Numbered from the stretch's first letter, positions 25,608-36,114 are shown. The stretch is 64,000 nucleotides of DNA from Chloroflexota bacterium (GCA_026707745.1 JAPOWG010000011.1:62001-126000), one strand, 5' to 3'. Program-made: numbers and translations. The notes: generated by a model from the sequence alone, not told the origin.

Positions 25608-26567
25608 ATGATTCTGATCACTGGAGCGACTGGTCTGATAGGCCGGCATCTGGTTCGGCGCTTGATGCAAGAAGGGCTGCCGACGCGTTGCCTGCTGCCG
25701 GAACGACAGTTGCGCCAATTGCCCTGGGACGAAGCGCACCCGCATGCGCCAGAACTGGTTAGCGGCAACATCTTGGAGGAAGAAGCACTGTTTCGCGCGG
25801 TGACGGGATGCCATGTCGTGATTCATCTTTCCAGCGCGCAGTGGTGGGGCCGCCGCGGAGACTTAAGCCAAATAGAGATTGACGGAACGCGCGTTTTGGT
25901 TGCGGTCACGCGGGCGGCGCGCGTTGGCCGAATCATTACCATGAGCCATATCGGGGCGGCAACAGTATCGGCCTACGCATTGCATCGCGCCAAGGGCGAG
26001 GTCGAAGATCTACTGCGCGAGAGCGGCGTCGCCTATACGATCGTCCGCAGCGGGCTCGTGTTTGCTCCCGATGATGCCTTTGTCAATCACATAGCAAGCA
26101 TGCTACGCATCAATCCCTTGTTTTTCTTGATGCCCGGATATGGCGAGGTAGTGCTGCACCCGATCTATATTGACGATCTGGTGGAAGCCCTATATCGTAG
26201 CTTGGATTTGGTGGATTTGGTCGACGCAACGGTGGAGATTGGCGGACCCGAGTATTTGAGCTTGCGAGATATGATCGCGACAGTAATGCGCGTTACCCGG
26301 ATGCGACGGGCAATCGTTCCTGTGCCGCCATATCTGCTGCGATGGATTACGGCGATCTACAGCCGGATATTGCCGCGCGCGCTGATGACAAATCAATGGT
26401 TGGATATCCTGGCCACCAGCCGTACGGCGCCTCTTGGAGGCACATTCAACCACTTCGGTTTCCATCCGCGTCGTTTCGAAGACACCTTGTTAGGCTACTT
26501 GCCACAGCGTCGCCACTTCGTCGGGCTGCTTCGTGATACCTTCCGTCGCCGCTCGCGCCCAATATAG
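25608..26567 (+). CDS. NAD(P)-dependent epimerase/dehydratase-like (atypical SDR)
   Basis: The 319-residue protein begins with the Rossmann motif ILITGATGLIGRHLVRRL of the extended/atypical short-chain dehydrogenases. The SHIGAATVSAYALHRAKGEVEDLLRES region places it near the NDUFA9/NmrA-like group, with the usual Tyr-x3-Lys pattern altered to Tyr-Ala-Leu-His-Arg-Ala-Lys. Such proteins often act as chaperones or NAD(P) sensors and not as classical dehydrogenases. The C-terminus is basic. The ATG has no strong ribosome site. It is followed after 18 bases by the acetyltransferase, so they are probably co-transcribed from the promoter at 25413-25441. Confidence 0.72.
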   Translation: MILITGATGLIGRHLVRRLMQEGLPTRCLLPERQLRQLPWDEAHPHAPELVSGNILEEEALFRAVTGCHVVIHLSSAQWWGRRGDLSQIEIDGTRVLVAVTRAARVGRIITMSHIGAATVSAYALHRAKGEVEDLLRESGVAYTIVRSGLVFAPDDAFVNHIASMLRINPLFFLMPGYGEVVLHPIYIDDLVEALYRSLDLVDLVDATVEIGGPEYLSLRDMIATVMRVTRMRRAIVPVPPYLLRWITAIYSRILPRALMTNQWLDILATSRTAPLGGTFNHFGFHPRRFEDTLLGYLPQRRHFVGLLRDTFRRRSRPI

Positions 26568-26585
26568 CGGATACTTGACAAGACG

Positions 26586-27458
26586 ATGTCCAATATAGCG
26601 ATCAAGCGCCTCTTGACAGCGCAAGAGTTTAATCAGGCGGTCGAACTGCAGAAGGTTTATTGGGGGACCGATGCCAGCAACCTGGTGCCGCGCCACATGC
26701 TGCATTCGCTTTGTCATCATGGCGGCCACTTGCTAGGCGCTTATGACGGCTCGCGATTGGTCGGCTTCGTTATGGGTTTCCTCGGCACAGCCCTCGATGC
26801 GGAAGCGCCGGATGCGGATCACACCGCCTCAAACTTGCTGATAATGTCCAAACGCATGCTCGTCTTGCCGGGTTACAGAGGGCGAAATATTGGCCTGAAG
26901 CTGAAGATGGCGCAACGTGACATCGCGCTTAAGCAGGGGATTGACCTGGTAACCTGGACATTTGACCCGCTCCTGGCGGCAAATGCGCACTTGAACTTGA
27001 GAAAACTGGGCGCGATATCCCGCCAGTTCGCCGTCAACTATTTCGACTATTCCGAAGCGGAGAGTTTGTCCGCAGATCGTTTGATCGTTCAGTGGCGGGT
27101 GAAGGGGGAGCGGGCACGAGCCTGTGCGTCCGGTTCTACGAGCAGACGGACGTTAAAGCAGTGTCTGGATGAGAGTATCCCGATTGTAAATGTCATTGAA
27201 GAATCGGGTCCAGCTATGGCCCCGCGCGCCTTGTCGCAACTCTCTGATAGGGACAGCCTGCTGGTTGAAATTCCCTCAGATGTTCGGCATCTCGATAAAC
27301 ATATGCCGGAAGTCGCGCGCCGCTGGCGTAGTCACATACGCGAACTTATGGGAAGGCTGATAGAATCAGGCTACGTTGTTTATGACTTCGTGAGCGCTGT
27401 TCAAGAACAGCGAAGGCGCACGTATTATTTTCTGAGCAGGCGAGAATATCGGGTCTAA
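26586..27458 (+). CDS. Predicted GNAT-type acetyltransferase
   Basis: The 290-residue protein has the GNAT core: a beta-rich start, the substrate-side GYRGRNIGLKLKMAQR motif (the acetyl-CoA loop, R/Q-x-x-G-x-G/A form) and LVTWTFDPLLAANAHLNLRKLG. That last stretch is typical of the predicted acetyltransferases of the COG3375 group, which have an extra C-terminal domain. No substrate is known. It lies between the SDR gene and proC, and the three are closely spaced. Confidence 0.75.
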   Translation: MSNIAIKRLLTAQEFNQAVELQKVYWGTDASNLVPRHMLHSLCHHGGHLLGAYDGSRLVGFVMGFLGTALDAEAPDADHTASNLLIMSKRMLVLPGYRGRNIGLKLKMAQRDIALKQGIDLVTWTFDPLLAANAHLNLRKLGAISRQFAVNYFDYSEAESLSADRLIVQWRVKGERARACASGSTSRRTLKQCLDESIPIVNVIEESGPAMAPRALSQLSDRDSLLVEIPSDVRHLDKHMPEVARRWRSHIRELMGRLIESGYVVYDFVSAVQEQRRRTYYFLSRREYRV

Positions 27459-27477
27459 CTGCCAAAAAGGTGAAGAA

Positions 27478-28302
27478 ATGGCATTCAACGGAGAGACAAT
27501 ATCGTTTATTGGCGCGGGCGTGATGGGCGAGGCAATGATCAAGGGATTACTGTACCAGCAATTGGTATCGCCCGAAAACATCATGGCAGCCGACCCAAAC
27601 CAGTCCCGTCTGGACGAGATTTGCGATCAATACGGGATTCGCTGCACCACCGATAACCAGTTAGCCGCTCGCGAGGCGAACGTCCTGGTCCTGTCCGTAA
27701 AACCGCAGGTCATGGGCAAGGTTTTACCGGAATTAAGCGGACAGGTCGACGATGTTTCCTTGATCGTAAGCATCGTTGCCGGTGTTCCCTTGAAAACAAT
27801 CTCGGATACCTTGTTGAATGGCCGCGTCGTTCGTTCCATGCCCAATACGCCGGGTCAAATTGGCAAAGGCATCACTGTTTGGACGGCAGCCCCCGATGTG
27901 GGAAAAGAGCAGCGTCGACAGACCGAGTTGCTATTAGGCGCCATGGGCGAGCAGATATTCGCGGGTGACGAGAGTTTCCTCGACATGGCGACGGCGCTGA
28001 GCGGATCGGGTCCCGCCTATGTTTTTATGTTTATGGAATCCTTGATCGACGCCGGGGTGCACATGGGCTTCTCGCGCCGGGACGCCGAGCAACTGGTCAC
28101 GCAGACGCTGGCGGGTTCTGTGGAATTTGCGCGGCGATCCGGCCTGCATCCGGCCCAGTTGCGCAATCAAGTGACCAGCCCGGGCGGGACGACCGCCGCG
28201 GCTCTGTACGAGATGGACAAGGGCGGACTGCGCACGGTCCTCTCCAAAGGCGTTTGGGCGGCCTACCGGCGCTCTCAGGCTTTGGGCGCGAAAGATGACT
28301 GA
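27478..28302 (+). CDS. proC: Pyrroline-5-carboxylate reductase
   Basis: ProC makes proline by NAD(P)H reduction of pyrroline-5-carboxylate. The 274-residue protein has the N-terminal Rossmann motif ISFIGAGVMGEAMIKGLL. It also has VRSMPNTPGQIGKGITVW and, near the end, SGSGPAYVFMFMESLIDAGV and VTSPGGTTAAALYEMDKGGLR, the family's substrate-binding signature. Length is normal. AAGG and GAAG lie just before ATG 27478, and it is the last gene of its group before the F1 ATP synthase genes. Confidence 0.94.
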   Translation: MAFNGETISFIGAGVMGEAMIKGLLYQQLVSPENIMAADPNQSRLDEICDQYGIRCTTDNQLAAREANVLVLSVKPQVMGKVLPELSGQVDDVSLIVSIVAGVPLKTISDTLLNGRVVRSMPNTPGQIGKGITVWTAAPDVGKEQRRQTELLLGAMGEQIFAGDESFLDMATALSGSGPAYVFMFMESLIDAGVHMGFSRRDAEQLVTQTLAGSVEFARRSGLHPAQLRNQVTSPGGTTAAALYEMDKGGLRTVLSKGVWAAYRRSQALGAKDD

Positions 28303-28414
28303 CTTGGCCCATAAGCTGCTGATCCTTATCAGTTGCTGTGGGACCGAGCGAGCTACCAGCGGAAGCCTTGTCGATTCGGAGCCGACGGCCAAGTCCCCGG
28401 CCTGGGGAAAATCC

Positions 28415-28436
28415 ATTTGTGAAAATATGGACAAAT
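28415..28436 (+). promoter_or_regulatory. Rex-box-like operator overlapping the atpA promoter
   Basis: ATTTGTGAAAATATGG followed by ACAAAT has perfect inverted arms ATTTGT...ACAAAT (extended by C/G to seven) around a ten-base centre. The core TTGTGA-N-ACAA is that of Rex operators. It overlaps TGGACA at 28428-28433, which stands 17 bases from TACAAT at 28451-28456, so binding would block transcription of atpA-G-D-C. The rex gene itself is at 34.5 kb. Confidence 0.55.
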
Positions 28437-28456
28437 GCCAGTCCTTGGGTTACAAT
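28428..28456 (+). promoter_or_regulatory. Predicted atpA promoter
   Basis: The -35 element TGGACA (28428-28433) and -10 element TACAAT (28451-28456) are separated by 17 bases. The start site would be near 28463, about 137 bases before the atpA ATG. Confidence 0.5.
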
Positions 28457-28599
28457 ATCGGCATGTTGGCTTTTGTTTCCTCCCTAAGCCGCAGGAATGG
28501 AACGAACTCCGCGCCGCGCCGGTCTTGGCCCTCTTTATTCGTCCTTGGCGTCTGAGAGGATTGCAAAAGCATAAGACGAAGATCAAGGAGCCTCTTTGA

Positions 28600-30105
28600 A
28601 TGGCAGACAACATTTATGATTCAATTCTCGAGCAGATCAAAGATTTTGAGCTGAGCGAGCTCGAATCTGTAGAAGTCGGTTATGTCGAGGAAGTCGGCGA
28701 CGGCATCGCCCGTATTTCCGGCCTGGAAAACGTTCGTTATAACGAGCTTGTACAGTTCGAGAACGGCGTCGCAGGTATCTCCTTCAATCTGGAAAAAGAC
28801 AATGTCGGCATCATCATCATGGGCGCCTACGATGATATTCAGGAAGGCGACACCGTGAGCGCTTTGGGTCGAATTGCTTCTGTGCCTGTTGGCATGGGCA
28901 TGGTGGGGCGGGTGGTTGACGCCTTGGGACAGCCCATTGATGGCCGTGGTCCCGTTCAATTCGACGAGTATTACAACATTGAGCGTATTGCCCCCGGCGT
29001 TATGGAACGCCGCAGCGTCGACCGTCCCGTCCAAACGGGTATCCTTGCCATTGACACCATGATTCCTATTGGACGCGGGCAGCGCGAGTTGATCATTGGG
29101 GATCGCCAGACCGGCAAGACCGCCGTGGCTCTGGATACCATCGTCAACCAGAAGGGCGAAGACATGTACTGCATTTATGTCGCGGTTGGCAAGCGCCGCG
29201 GCGAGGTCGCGCGCATTCGGGAAACACTGGAACACGAAGGCGCCATGGATTACACGACAATCGTCGTGGCTTCGGCGTCGGACGCGGCGGCATTGCAGTA
29301 TCTGGCGCCCTATTCGGGCTGCGCCATCGGCGAATGGTTCATGGAAAACGGGAAGGACGCGCTGGTCATTTACGACGATCTTTCCAAACATGCCAACGCC
29401 TACCGCCAGGTTTCGCTCTTGATGCGGCGCCCGCCCGGGCGCGAAGCCTTCCCGGGTGACGTCTTTTACTTGCATAGCCGCTTGCTGGAACGCGCCGCCC
29501 AACTCAGCGACGAACGCGGCGGCGGCAGTTTGACTGCCTTGCCCATTATCGAAACCTTGCTGGGCGATGTGTCGGCTTTTATTCCCACCAACGTCATCTC
29601 TATCACTGATGGTCAGATCTACCTTGAATCCGATCTCTTCAACGCCGGTTTGCGCCCGGCGCTGAATACGGGTATCAGCGTAAGCCGCGTCGGCAGCGCA
29701 GCGCAGACGCGGGCGATGAAGGACGTCGCCGGTGGTCTGAAGCTGCAGATGGCGCAGTTCCGGGACCTGGCGGCCTTCGCCCAGTTTGGCTCCAACCTTG
29801 ACAAGGCGACTCAGCAACAACTGGACCGCGGTATGCGCTTGACTGAACTGTTCAAGCAGGTTCAATATCAGACCCTTTCGCTGGATGAACAGGTCGCGCT
29901 GACCTATGCGGGCACGGGCGGTTTAACCGATGATGTGCCGGTCGAGAGAATGATCGCCTGGAAGGAAGAATTCTTGCGCACATACCGGACGCAGTTCGCC
30001 GATGTGGGAGCATTCATTCGCGAAAACAGCAATGAAAAGGTCGCGGAGCAAGTCCAGGAAAAACTGGACCAAGCCATCGGCACATTTAACGAGACCTGGA
30101 CCTAG
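28600..30105 (+). CDS. atpA: ATP synthase F1 alpha subunit
   Basis: The 501-residue protein is the non-catalytic nucleotide-binding subunit of F1. The Walker A motif GDRQTGKT starts at residue 167, and [45 protein letters not shown] is the family's diagnostic region (shown here only by its shape, in pieces: [23 protein letters not shown]). The ATG has AAGGAGC upstream. Normally b and delta subunit genes come directly before atpA; here proC does, so the operon is split. It is followed by repeat copy B and then atpG. Confidence 0.97.
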   Translation: MADNIYDSILEQIKDFELSELESVEVGYVEEVGDGIARISGLENVRYNELVQFENGVAGISFNLEKDNVGIIIMGAYDDIQEGDTVSALGRIASVPVGMGMVGRVVDALGQPIDGRGPVQFDEYYNIERIAPGVMERRSVDRPVQTGILAIDTMIPIGRGQRELIIGDRQTGKTAVALDTIVNQKGEDMYCIYVAVGKRRGEVARIRETLEHEGAMDYTTIVVASASDAAALQYLAPYSGCAIGEWFMENGKDALVIYDDLSKHANAYRQVSLLMRRPPGREAFPGDVFYLHSRLLERAAQLSDERGGGSLTALPIIETLLGDVSAFIPTNVISITDGQIYLESDLFNAGLRPALNTGISVSRVGSAAQTRAMKDVAGGLKLQMAQFRDLAAFAQFGSNLDKATQQQLDRGMRLTELFKQVQYQTLSLDEQVALTYAGTGGLTDDVPVERMIAWKEEFLRTYRTQFADVGAFIRENSNEKVAEQVQEKLDQAIGTFNETWT

Positions 30106-30125
30106 TGTCACCATTTGCCGCCGAG

Positions 30126-30220
30126 AGCCGCTCGGCGCGTAACCGGCGAATAGGTCTGTCGAGCTCACGCAAAATCGTAAGCCAGTTCATCGTATCGGCG
30201 ACGCGGTTTACGCAAACAGG
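30126..30220 (+). repeat. Dispersed intergenic element, copy B (forward)
   Basis: This full-length copy lies in the 124-base gap between atpA and atpG. It has AGCCGCTCGGCGCGTAAC, then CGGCGAATAGGTCTG. The right half has GTAAGCC, a less regular hairpin (CATCGTATCGGCGACG), and GGTTTACGCAAACAGG. The terminal AGGAG is the atpG ribosome site, nine bases before the ATG. Confidence 0.85.
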
Positions 30221-30229
30221 AGACACTAG

Positions 30230-31189
30230 ATGGCGACCCTGAGAGAAGTCAAGAACCGCATACGCAGCGTCAGAAATATCGCGCAAATCACGCGGGCGCT
30301 GGAAGCGGTCTCGGCATCACGCGTTCGGCGGGCGCAAGCGCGAGTGCTGGCGAGCCGCGCCTTTGCCGAAAAAGCCTGGGAAATCCTGGTTAACATTCAA
30401 GCGGCCAGCATGAGTACACCGCTTCATCCGCTGCTCACGTCTCGTGAAGAAGTCAACCGTGTTATGGTCGTTGTAATCACCTCCGACCGTGGTTTGGCGG
30501 GCGCGTATAATACGAATATCCTGCGTGTCGCTCAACGCTTTGCCACCAGGCTCGGCAAGCCCGTCAATTACGTGACGGTCGGTCGCAAAGGTCGCGATTC
30601 GCTCGCGCGCTCGGGCGCGGATATAGTGGCTTCCTTCAGTGATATGCCGGCGGAACCAAAGATTTCGGACATTAGTCCGATTGCGCGCATCGCTATGGAC
30701 GCTTATCTCGACGGCGAAGCGGACGAAGTGCTGATCGCCTATACCGACTTCATTAACATGCTGGCGCAGCGCCCGGCGGTCTTGGGCTGGTTGCCTTTGA
30801 CCACCGATACCATCGCCCAACAAGTAGCCGCCGAATATGTCAAGGATGTGGCGACCGTCAGCGGAGGTATCCAGAATTACGATTACGAACCAAGCGCCAC
30901 AGCCGTGGTGGACGAAATCGTGCCGCGCTTTACCGAATTGCAGCTTTATCAAGCTTTGCTGGAAGCGCAAGCGAGCGAACATGCCGCGCGTATGGCTGCG
31001 ATGAAAAACGCCACCGACAACGCCACACAACTGACCGCCGATCTCACCTTGCAATACAACAAGGCCCGGCAGGCCTCTATCACCGCGGAAATTCTTGATA
31101 TCGTTGGCGGAGCCAACGCCTTGCAACAAGCGATTGACAAGGCGAGCTCGGACATTGTTGACAGCAGTGTACAATTGCAAGAAGTCTAG
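30230..31189 (+). CDS. atpG: ATP synthase F1 gamma subunit
   Basis: The gamma subunit is the rotating stalk that couples F1 to F0. The 319-residue protein begins MATLREVKNRIRSVRNIAQI and ends in a matching coiled-coil helix (QYNKARQASITAEILDIVGGA), both diagnostic. It is longer than the usual 285-295 residues, with the surplus in the middle (around residues 195-240). The first and last helices have the expected hydrophobic spacing. The ribosome site is contributed by repeat copy B. Confidence 0.95.
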   Translation: MATLREVKNRIRSVRNIAQITRALEAVSASRVRRAQARVLASRAFAEKAWEILVNIQAASMSTPLHPLLTSREEVNRVMVVVITSDRGLAGAYNTNILRVAQRFATRLGKPVNYVTVGRKGRDSLARSGADIVASFSDMPAEPKISDISPIARIAMDAYLDGEADEVLIAYTDFINMLAQRPAVLGWLPLTTDTIAQQVAAEYVKDVATVSGGIQNYDYEPSATAVVDEIVPRFTELQLYQALLEAQASEHAARMAAMKNATDNATQLTADLTLQYNKARQASITAEILDIVGGANALQQAIDKASSDIVDSSVQLQEV

Positions 31190-31193
31190 TTAG

Positions 31194-32675
<1,482 letters not shown>

Positions 32676-32691
32676 GTAAGTGGGAGCGATA

Positions 32692-33144
32692 ATGCCGATT
32701 CACATCGAACTGGTGACACAAGAAGCGAAGATTTTCGACGAGCCGGAGGCCGACATCGTTATCGTACCGGCGGTTGAGGGCGAAATGGGTGTGCTGCCCA
32801 ATCACGCCCCCGTTTTGACAACGCTCTCCTTTGGCGAGCTTGTCGTGCGTAAGGGCGAGGCGGAAGAACGATTCGCCATCTATGGCGGCGTGGTTGACGT
32901 GCGCCCGGACAAAGTCGTGGTGCTCGCTGACCTGGCAGAGTCTTCTTATGCGCTGGATCTGGAGAAGGCGCAAGAGGCTCGTGAGCGCGCTCGCATGATC
33001 CTGGAGGAAGGACCGCCCGGCGCGGACAATCGACATGCCGAGTTGGAGTTGCGGCGAGCTAATCTGGCCGTCCGCATAAGCCAAAAGGTGCGGGGGCGCG
33101 GATCAATGCTGCGAATCGTCGAAGAGGACGCCGAAGAAATCTGA
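32692..33144 (+). CDS. atpC: ATP synthase F1 epsilon subunit
   Basis: The epsilon subunit regulates F1 by a movable C-terminal helix pair. The 150-residue protein has the beta-sandwich opening (MPIHIELVTQEAKIFD), the NHAPVLTTLSFGEL core and the two C-terminal helices (around residues 85-140) with an acidic end. It is longer than the usual 130-140 residues by about 10-15, mostly in the last helix. ATG 32692 has GGGAG five bases upstream. A clear terminator follows. Confidence 0.93.
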   Translation: MPIHIELVTQEAKIFDEPEADIVIVPAVEGEMGVLPNHAPVLTTLSFGELVVRKGEAEERFAIYGGVVDVRPDKVVVLADLAESSYALDLEKAQEARERARMILEEGPPGADNRHAELELRRANLAVRISQKVRGRGSMLRIVEEDAEEI

Positions 33145-33178
33145 GCATTTGCACGCTTCTAAATCAAAGGAATCGGAC

Positions 33179-33220
33179 GACACCCGATGCTGTGGCAGGC
33201 GCTCGGGTGTCTTTTCTTTT
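33179..33220 (+). terminator. Terminator after atpC
   Basis: GACACCCGA (33179-33187) pairs with TCGGGTGTC (33203-33211) across a 15-base loop and is followed by TTTTCTTTT. It ends the atp transcript 35 bases after the stop. Confidence 0.85.
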
Positions 33221-33250
33221 GGGCGACTGTGCCAACTTGCACGGTCTTCA

Positions 33251-33353
33251 CCTGCGCTGTCTATGTACACTGCCGGGCTCATATGACAAGGAAGCTTAAT
33301 ATTTTGCCTGGGTGCGGCGTTCCTGGCGCCTTTTCGCCGCCGCCGAGCGGCTC
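33251..33353 (-). repeat. Dispersed intergenic element, degraded copy H (reverse)
   Basis: On the minus strand, GAGCCGCTCGGCGG and GGCGAAAAGG are recognisable. They are followed after a gap by GCAAAATATTAAGC, CTTGTCATATGAGC and GTGTACATAGACAGC, a diverged match to the right half. Confidence 0.6.
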
Positions 33354-33373
33354 CCGGAAGTGTTGCTCTTGCT

Positions 33374-33402
33374 TTGCGCAACATCTGTCTTCTATGTAGA
33401 AT
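33374..33402 (+). promoter_or_regulatory. Possible mreB promoter
   Basis: TTGCGC at 33374-33379 and TAGAAT at 33397-33402 are 17 bases apart. A transcript from near 33409 would leave about 38 bases before the TTG start. Confidence 0.42.
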
Positions 33403-33446
33403 GGATATGTAGGCGCAGACGGATCGACGAGTGACTTGGAGATTCA

Positions 33447-34457
33447 TTGTTAGGCAAACGCTTGGGTGTTGACCTGGGTACGGTCAACGTTCTCATTTAT
33501 GACGGCGGGCGAATCGTATTGCAAGAACCCTCACTCGTCGCCTTGTTGGCGGAAGAAGAGCGCATCGTCGATTTCGGTCAACCGGCTCGCGAAATGCTGG
33601 GCCGGGTGGACGACGAGGATATTCAGGTTATGCGCCCGCTGCAGAATGGCGTGATTGCCGACTACGAAGTCACCGAGGCCATGCTGGAGTATTTTTTCGG
33701 CAAGATCGCCGGTCGCATGCGTCTCTTCCGTCCGTCGGTGATGGTTTCCGTTCCCTATGGCGCTACCAGTGTCGAGAAACGCGCGGTGCGGGAAGCGATC
33801 CTCACTGCCGGCGCGCGCGAAGTTCAACTGATGTGGGAACCTATGGCATCGGCGCTGGGCGCGGGATTGCCGGTAGGTACGCCAGCAGGCGGCATGGTCG
33901 TCAACATCGGGGGCGGCATTACTGAAGCCGCGGTATTGACAATGAATAACATTGTTCGGGCGGAAAGCGGGCGGGTTGGTGGTTTGCGGCTCGATGACGG
34001 AATCATGAGTTACATCCGGCGCAAGTACAACTTGACTATCGGACAGCCGACTGCGGAATCGATCAAAATACAAATTGGCGCGGCGGTGGACCAGCCTCAA
34101 GAGATGACAATGGAAATCCAAGGACGTGACAACGTGACCGGCTTGCCGCGCACGATACGTGTCACCACCGGCGAGGTGGTCGAAGCGCTGGCCGAGCCCC
34201 TGGGACAGATTGCGGCGGTTGTCAAAGCGGTCCTGGCAACCACGCCGCCAGAACTTTCATCCGATATCATCGATCGCGGTATTGTCCTGTCTGGCGGCGG
34301 CGCATTGTTGCGCGGTGTTGACACGTTTTTGACTCACGAAACCGGCGTGCCGGTCTATCGAGCTGACAACCCTTTGATAAACGTGGTCGTTGGCTGTGGA
34401 CGCGCCTTGGAAGATCCCGCTATCCTCAGGCGCTTGGCGCAGGCCAATTATTTTTGA
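33447..34457 (+). CDS. mreB: Rod-shape-determining actin homologue
   Basis: MreB polymerises under the membrane and guides the wall-synthesis machinery. The 336-residue protein has the phosphate-1 motif GVDLGTVNVLIYDGG, SVPYGATSVEKRA, the phosphate-2 VVNIGGGITEAAVL region and adenosine motif LSGGGALLRGVD. All are typical of MreB/Mbl. The start is TTG 33447, with TTGGAG six bases upstream. It is not followed by mreC or mreD, but by a convergent rex gene, so the usual mreBCD operon is broken here or another copy exists. Confidence 0.9.
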   Translation: MLGKRLGVDLGTVNVLIYDGGRIVLQEPSLVALLAEEERIVDFGQPAREMLGRVDDEDIQVMRPLQNGVIADYEVTEAMLEYFFGKIAGRMRLFRPSVMVSVPYGATSVEKRAVREAILTAGAREVQLMWEPMASALGAGLPVGTPAGGMVVNIGGGITEAAVLTMNNIVRAESGRVGGLRLDDGIMSYIRRKYNLTIGQPTAESIKIQIGAAVDQPQEMTMEIQGRDNVTGLPRTIRVTTGEVVEALAEPLGQIAAVVKAVLATTPPELSSDIIDRGIVLSGGGALLRGVDTFLTHETGVPVYRADNPLINVVVGCGRALEDPAILRRLAQANYF

Positions 34458-34538
34458 CAATCGGTATTTCAGGACACTAGCGAGTTTGACCAAACAGGAC
34501 CTGTCGGACTCTCAATACTGCCCTGGGTACGACAGGAC

Positions 34539-35174
34539 TTAGTCTTCGTCGAGGTAGTAAGTCATGTGTTGCAAGTGCGTAACGGGATCAATGTATTGGA
34601 TCTGTACATTTGCTGGCACGGTAATGTTAATCGGGGCGTAGTTCAGAATCGCCTGGACACCTGCATCGACCAGTTGATCGGCCACAGACTGCGCATGTTC
34701 GGCCGGGACCGCAAGCATGGCGATTTTGATGCCTTCATCGCGTATCGTCTTGTTTAGATCCGCTATTGGTTGCACGACAAACTCATCAATTGCCAGTCCA
34801 ATCTTTTGCGGACTGACGTCAAACAAGTGAGCGATACGAAAACCTCTGTCCTGAAAACCGCGATATCGCGATATCGCGATGCCGAGATTACCCGCGCCGA
34901 CGACGACCACCATCCATTCTTGGTTAACTTGCAAAACGTCTTGCAGCTTTTCGATCAGGTACTCGATACGGTAGCCGGTGCCTTGTTTGCCAAATCCGCC
35001 AAAGTGAGACAAATCCTTGCGTATCTGCGCCGAACTGATATCCAGGCGCTTGCCTAACTCATGCGATGACGTGACGTCTTTTTTCTCTTGCTGTAAACGG
35101 CGCAATGCTCGCAGATACAGCGGCAAGCGACCAATCACGATGTCGGGAATGTTTTCCGACGACTTCACCAACAT
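34539..35174 (-). CDS. rex: Redox-sensing transcriptional repressor Rex
   Basis: Rex senses the NADH/NAD+ ratio and represses respiratory and fermentative genes when NADH is low. The 211-residue form has an N-terminal winged helix (IPDIVIGRLPLYLRALRRL, SSAQIRKDLSHFGGFGKQG) and a Rossmann domain (VVVVGAGNLGIAISRY, LFDVSPQKIGLAIDE). The ATG 35174 is preferred over 35192 because it leaves the usual eight or nine residues before the IP-initiated helix. A Rex-like box ends right at 35193, so autoregulation is likely. The gene converges with mreB. Confidence 0.9.
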   Translation of the reverse strand: MLVKSSENIPDIVIGRLPLYLRALRRLQQEKKDVTSSHELGKRLDISSAQIRKDLSHFGGFGKQGTGYRIEYLIEKLQDVLQVNQEWMVVVVGAGNLGIAISRYRGFQDRGFRIAHLFDVSPQKIGLAIDEFVVQPIADLNKTIRDEGIKIAMLAVPAEHAQSVADQLVDAGVQAILNYAPINITVPANVQIQYIDPVTHLQHMTYYLDED

Positions 35175-35192
35175 ATGTCCCAACCAACCCAT

Positions 35193-35210
35193 TTGTGAAA
35201 CTTTCTACAA
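35193..35210 (-). promoter_or_regulatory. Rex-box-like operator upstream of rex
   Basis: TTGTGAAACTTTCTACAA (18 bases) has TTGT and ACAA arms with a ten-base centre, two mismatches from the symmetric Rex consensus. It is placed 19 bases before the chosen ATG of rex, as expected for autorepression. Confidence 0.5.
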
Positions 35211-35397
35211 TTCAATACTACCACCGAGCGGCCAATCCCGCTAGACAGGGGTCTTGTCGACGCTTCGCTGCCATTCGCTTGGGCAGTTTGCCCTGCCCAG
35301 CGCTTGCCCATTGCTTGCAAGCTCAAGGTGGCGATGCTAAAATCCCAACACCGTTTACTTTCCAGCCCGATATGAGCTTTGCTGAAGCACCACTTGT

Positions 35398-35492
35398 AGC
35401 CGCTCGGCGCGTAACCGGCGAAAAGGTCTGTCACGCTCATGCAAAATTGTAAGCCTGCTTGTCGCATGAGCGGCGTGGTTTACACAAACAGG
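35398..35492 (+). repeat. Dispersed intergenic element, copy D (forward)
   Basis: This full-length copy has AGCCGCTCGGCGCGTAAC, CGGCGAAAAGGTCTG, GTAAGCC, GTCGCATGAGCGGCG and GGTTTACACAAACAGG. It ends 28 bases before the ATG of the GbsR-like regulator. Confidence 0.85.
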
Positions 35493-35519
35493 CGTGGCGC
35501 ATCGCCTAGGTGAGGAAAA

Positions 35520-36104
35520 ATGGCCGTCAAGGGGACGACCGATAACAGAAAGAGCAAGCAGTTGACGAATGACCTGCAGATCGTGCATGACAGCATGCTC
35601 GATGGTTTGGGACAATTAGCGGATTATTTTGGCTTCAGCACAGTGATGGGGCAGTTGTTCGGCACCTTGCTTTTGAGCGCGGAACCCTTGTCCCTCGACG
35701 ATATGACAGCCCGCCTGGGCATGTCCAAGGCCAGCGTGAGTACAAATATGCGTTCGCTGGAACGAATGGGCATGGTGAGGCAGGTTTGGGTGAGAGGCGG
35801 GAGCGGAAGACGTAAATACTATCAAGTCGAGACAGATTTCTGGCAGATTTTCTCGAACATACTCAGCGGTCGCGAGCTCCGCGACGTCGAGCGCGCCTTG
35901 GCGGTGATGGAAGAAAACAGACAGCGCATAGCCGGCGCCATAGATGACTTGCCCTACGACGAACAGTTGCTGGCTCGTCTTTACCTCGATCGCATCGCGC
36001 AGATCCAGGCGCTCTTTCGATTCGCGCAGTTAATCATCAACAGCGTTCTCAATCAAGTCAAAAACATTGACGTTTCGAACGTCTCTGGCGTAGAGCTGCA
36101 GTAG
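35520..36104 (+). CDS. GbsR/MarR-family transcriptional regulator
   Basis: The 194-residue protein has a winged-helix DNA-binding domain (about 35-110) with a recognition stretch LDDMTARLGMSKASVSTNMRSLERMGMV and a wing, VRGGSGRRKYYQVE. A long helical C-terminus follows, which fits dimerisation. This is the layout of GbsR-type regulators of osmoprotectant and betaine genes. What it controls here is unknown. The ATG has GAGGAAAAA just before it. It stands alone behind repeat copy D. Confidence 0.75.
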   Translation: MAVKGTTDNRKSKQLTNDLQIVHDSMLDGLGQLADYFGFSTVMGQLFGTLLLSAEPLSLDDMTARLGMSKASVSTNMRSLERMGMVRQVWVRGGSGRRKYYQVETDFWQIFSNILSGRELRDVERALAVMEENRQRIAGAIDDLPYDEQLLARLYLDRIAQIQALFRFAQLIINSVLNQVKNIDVSNVSGVELQ

Positions 36105-36114
36105 CTATCCGCCC

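Larger units (their letters stand above)
28303..28599. other. Upstream region of the F1 ATP synthase genes
   Basis: This 297-base gap contains the Rex-box-like palindrome and promoter at 28415-28456 and a purine-rich AAGGAGC ribosome site for atpA. No further gene is evident; the F0 genes that normally precede atpA are not here. Confidence 0.7.
33145..33446. other. Gap between atpC and mreB
   Basis: This 302-base stretch holds the atpC terminator (33179-33220), a degraded reversed repeat (copy H, 33251-33353) and the mreB promoter (33374-33402). No gene is seen. Confidence 0.65.
35175..35519. other. Divergent gap between rex and the GbsR-like gene
   Basis: This stretch holds the Rex-like box at 35193-35210 and repeat copy D at 35398-35492. 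The remaining bases between 35215 and 35395 show no gene; a few short frames are not supported by ribosome sites. Confidence 0.6.

Noticed and set aside
28621..29865. Minus-strand open frame of about 410 codons opposite atpA
   Set aside because: It is fully covered by atpA, which matches the alpha subunit throughout; the antisense translation shows no recognisable domain.
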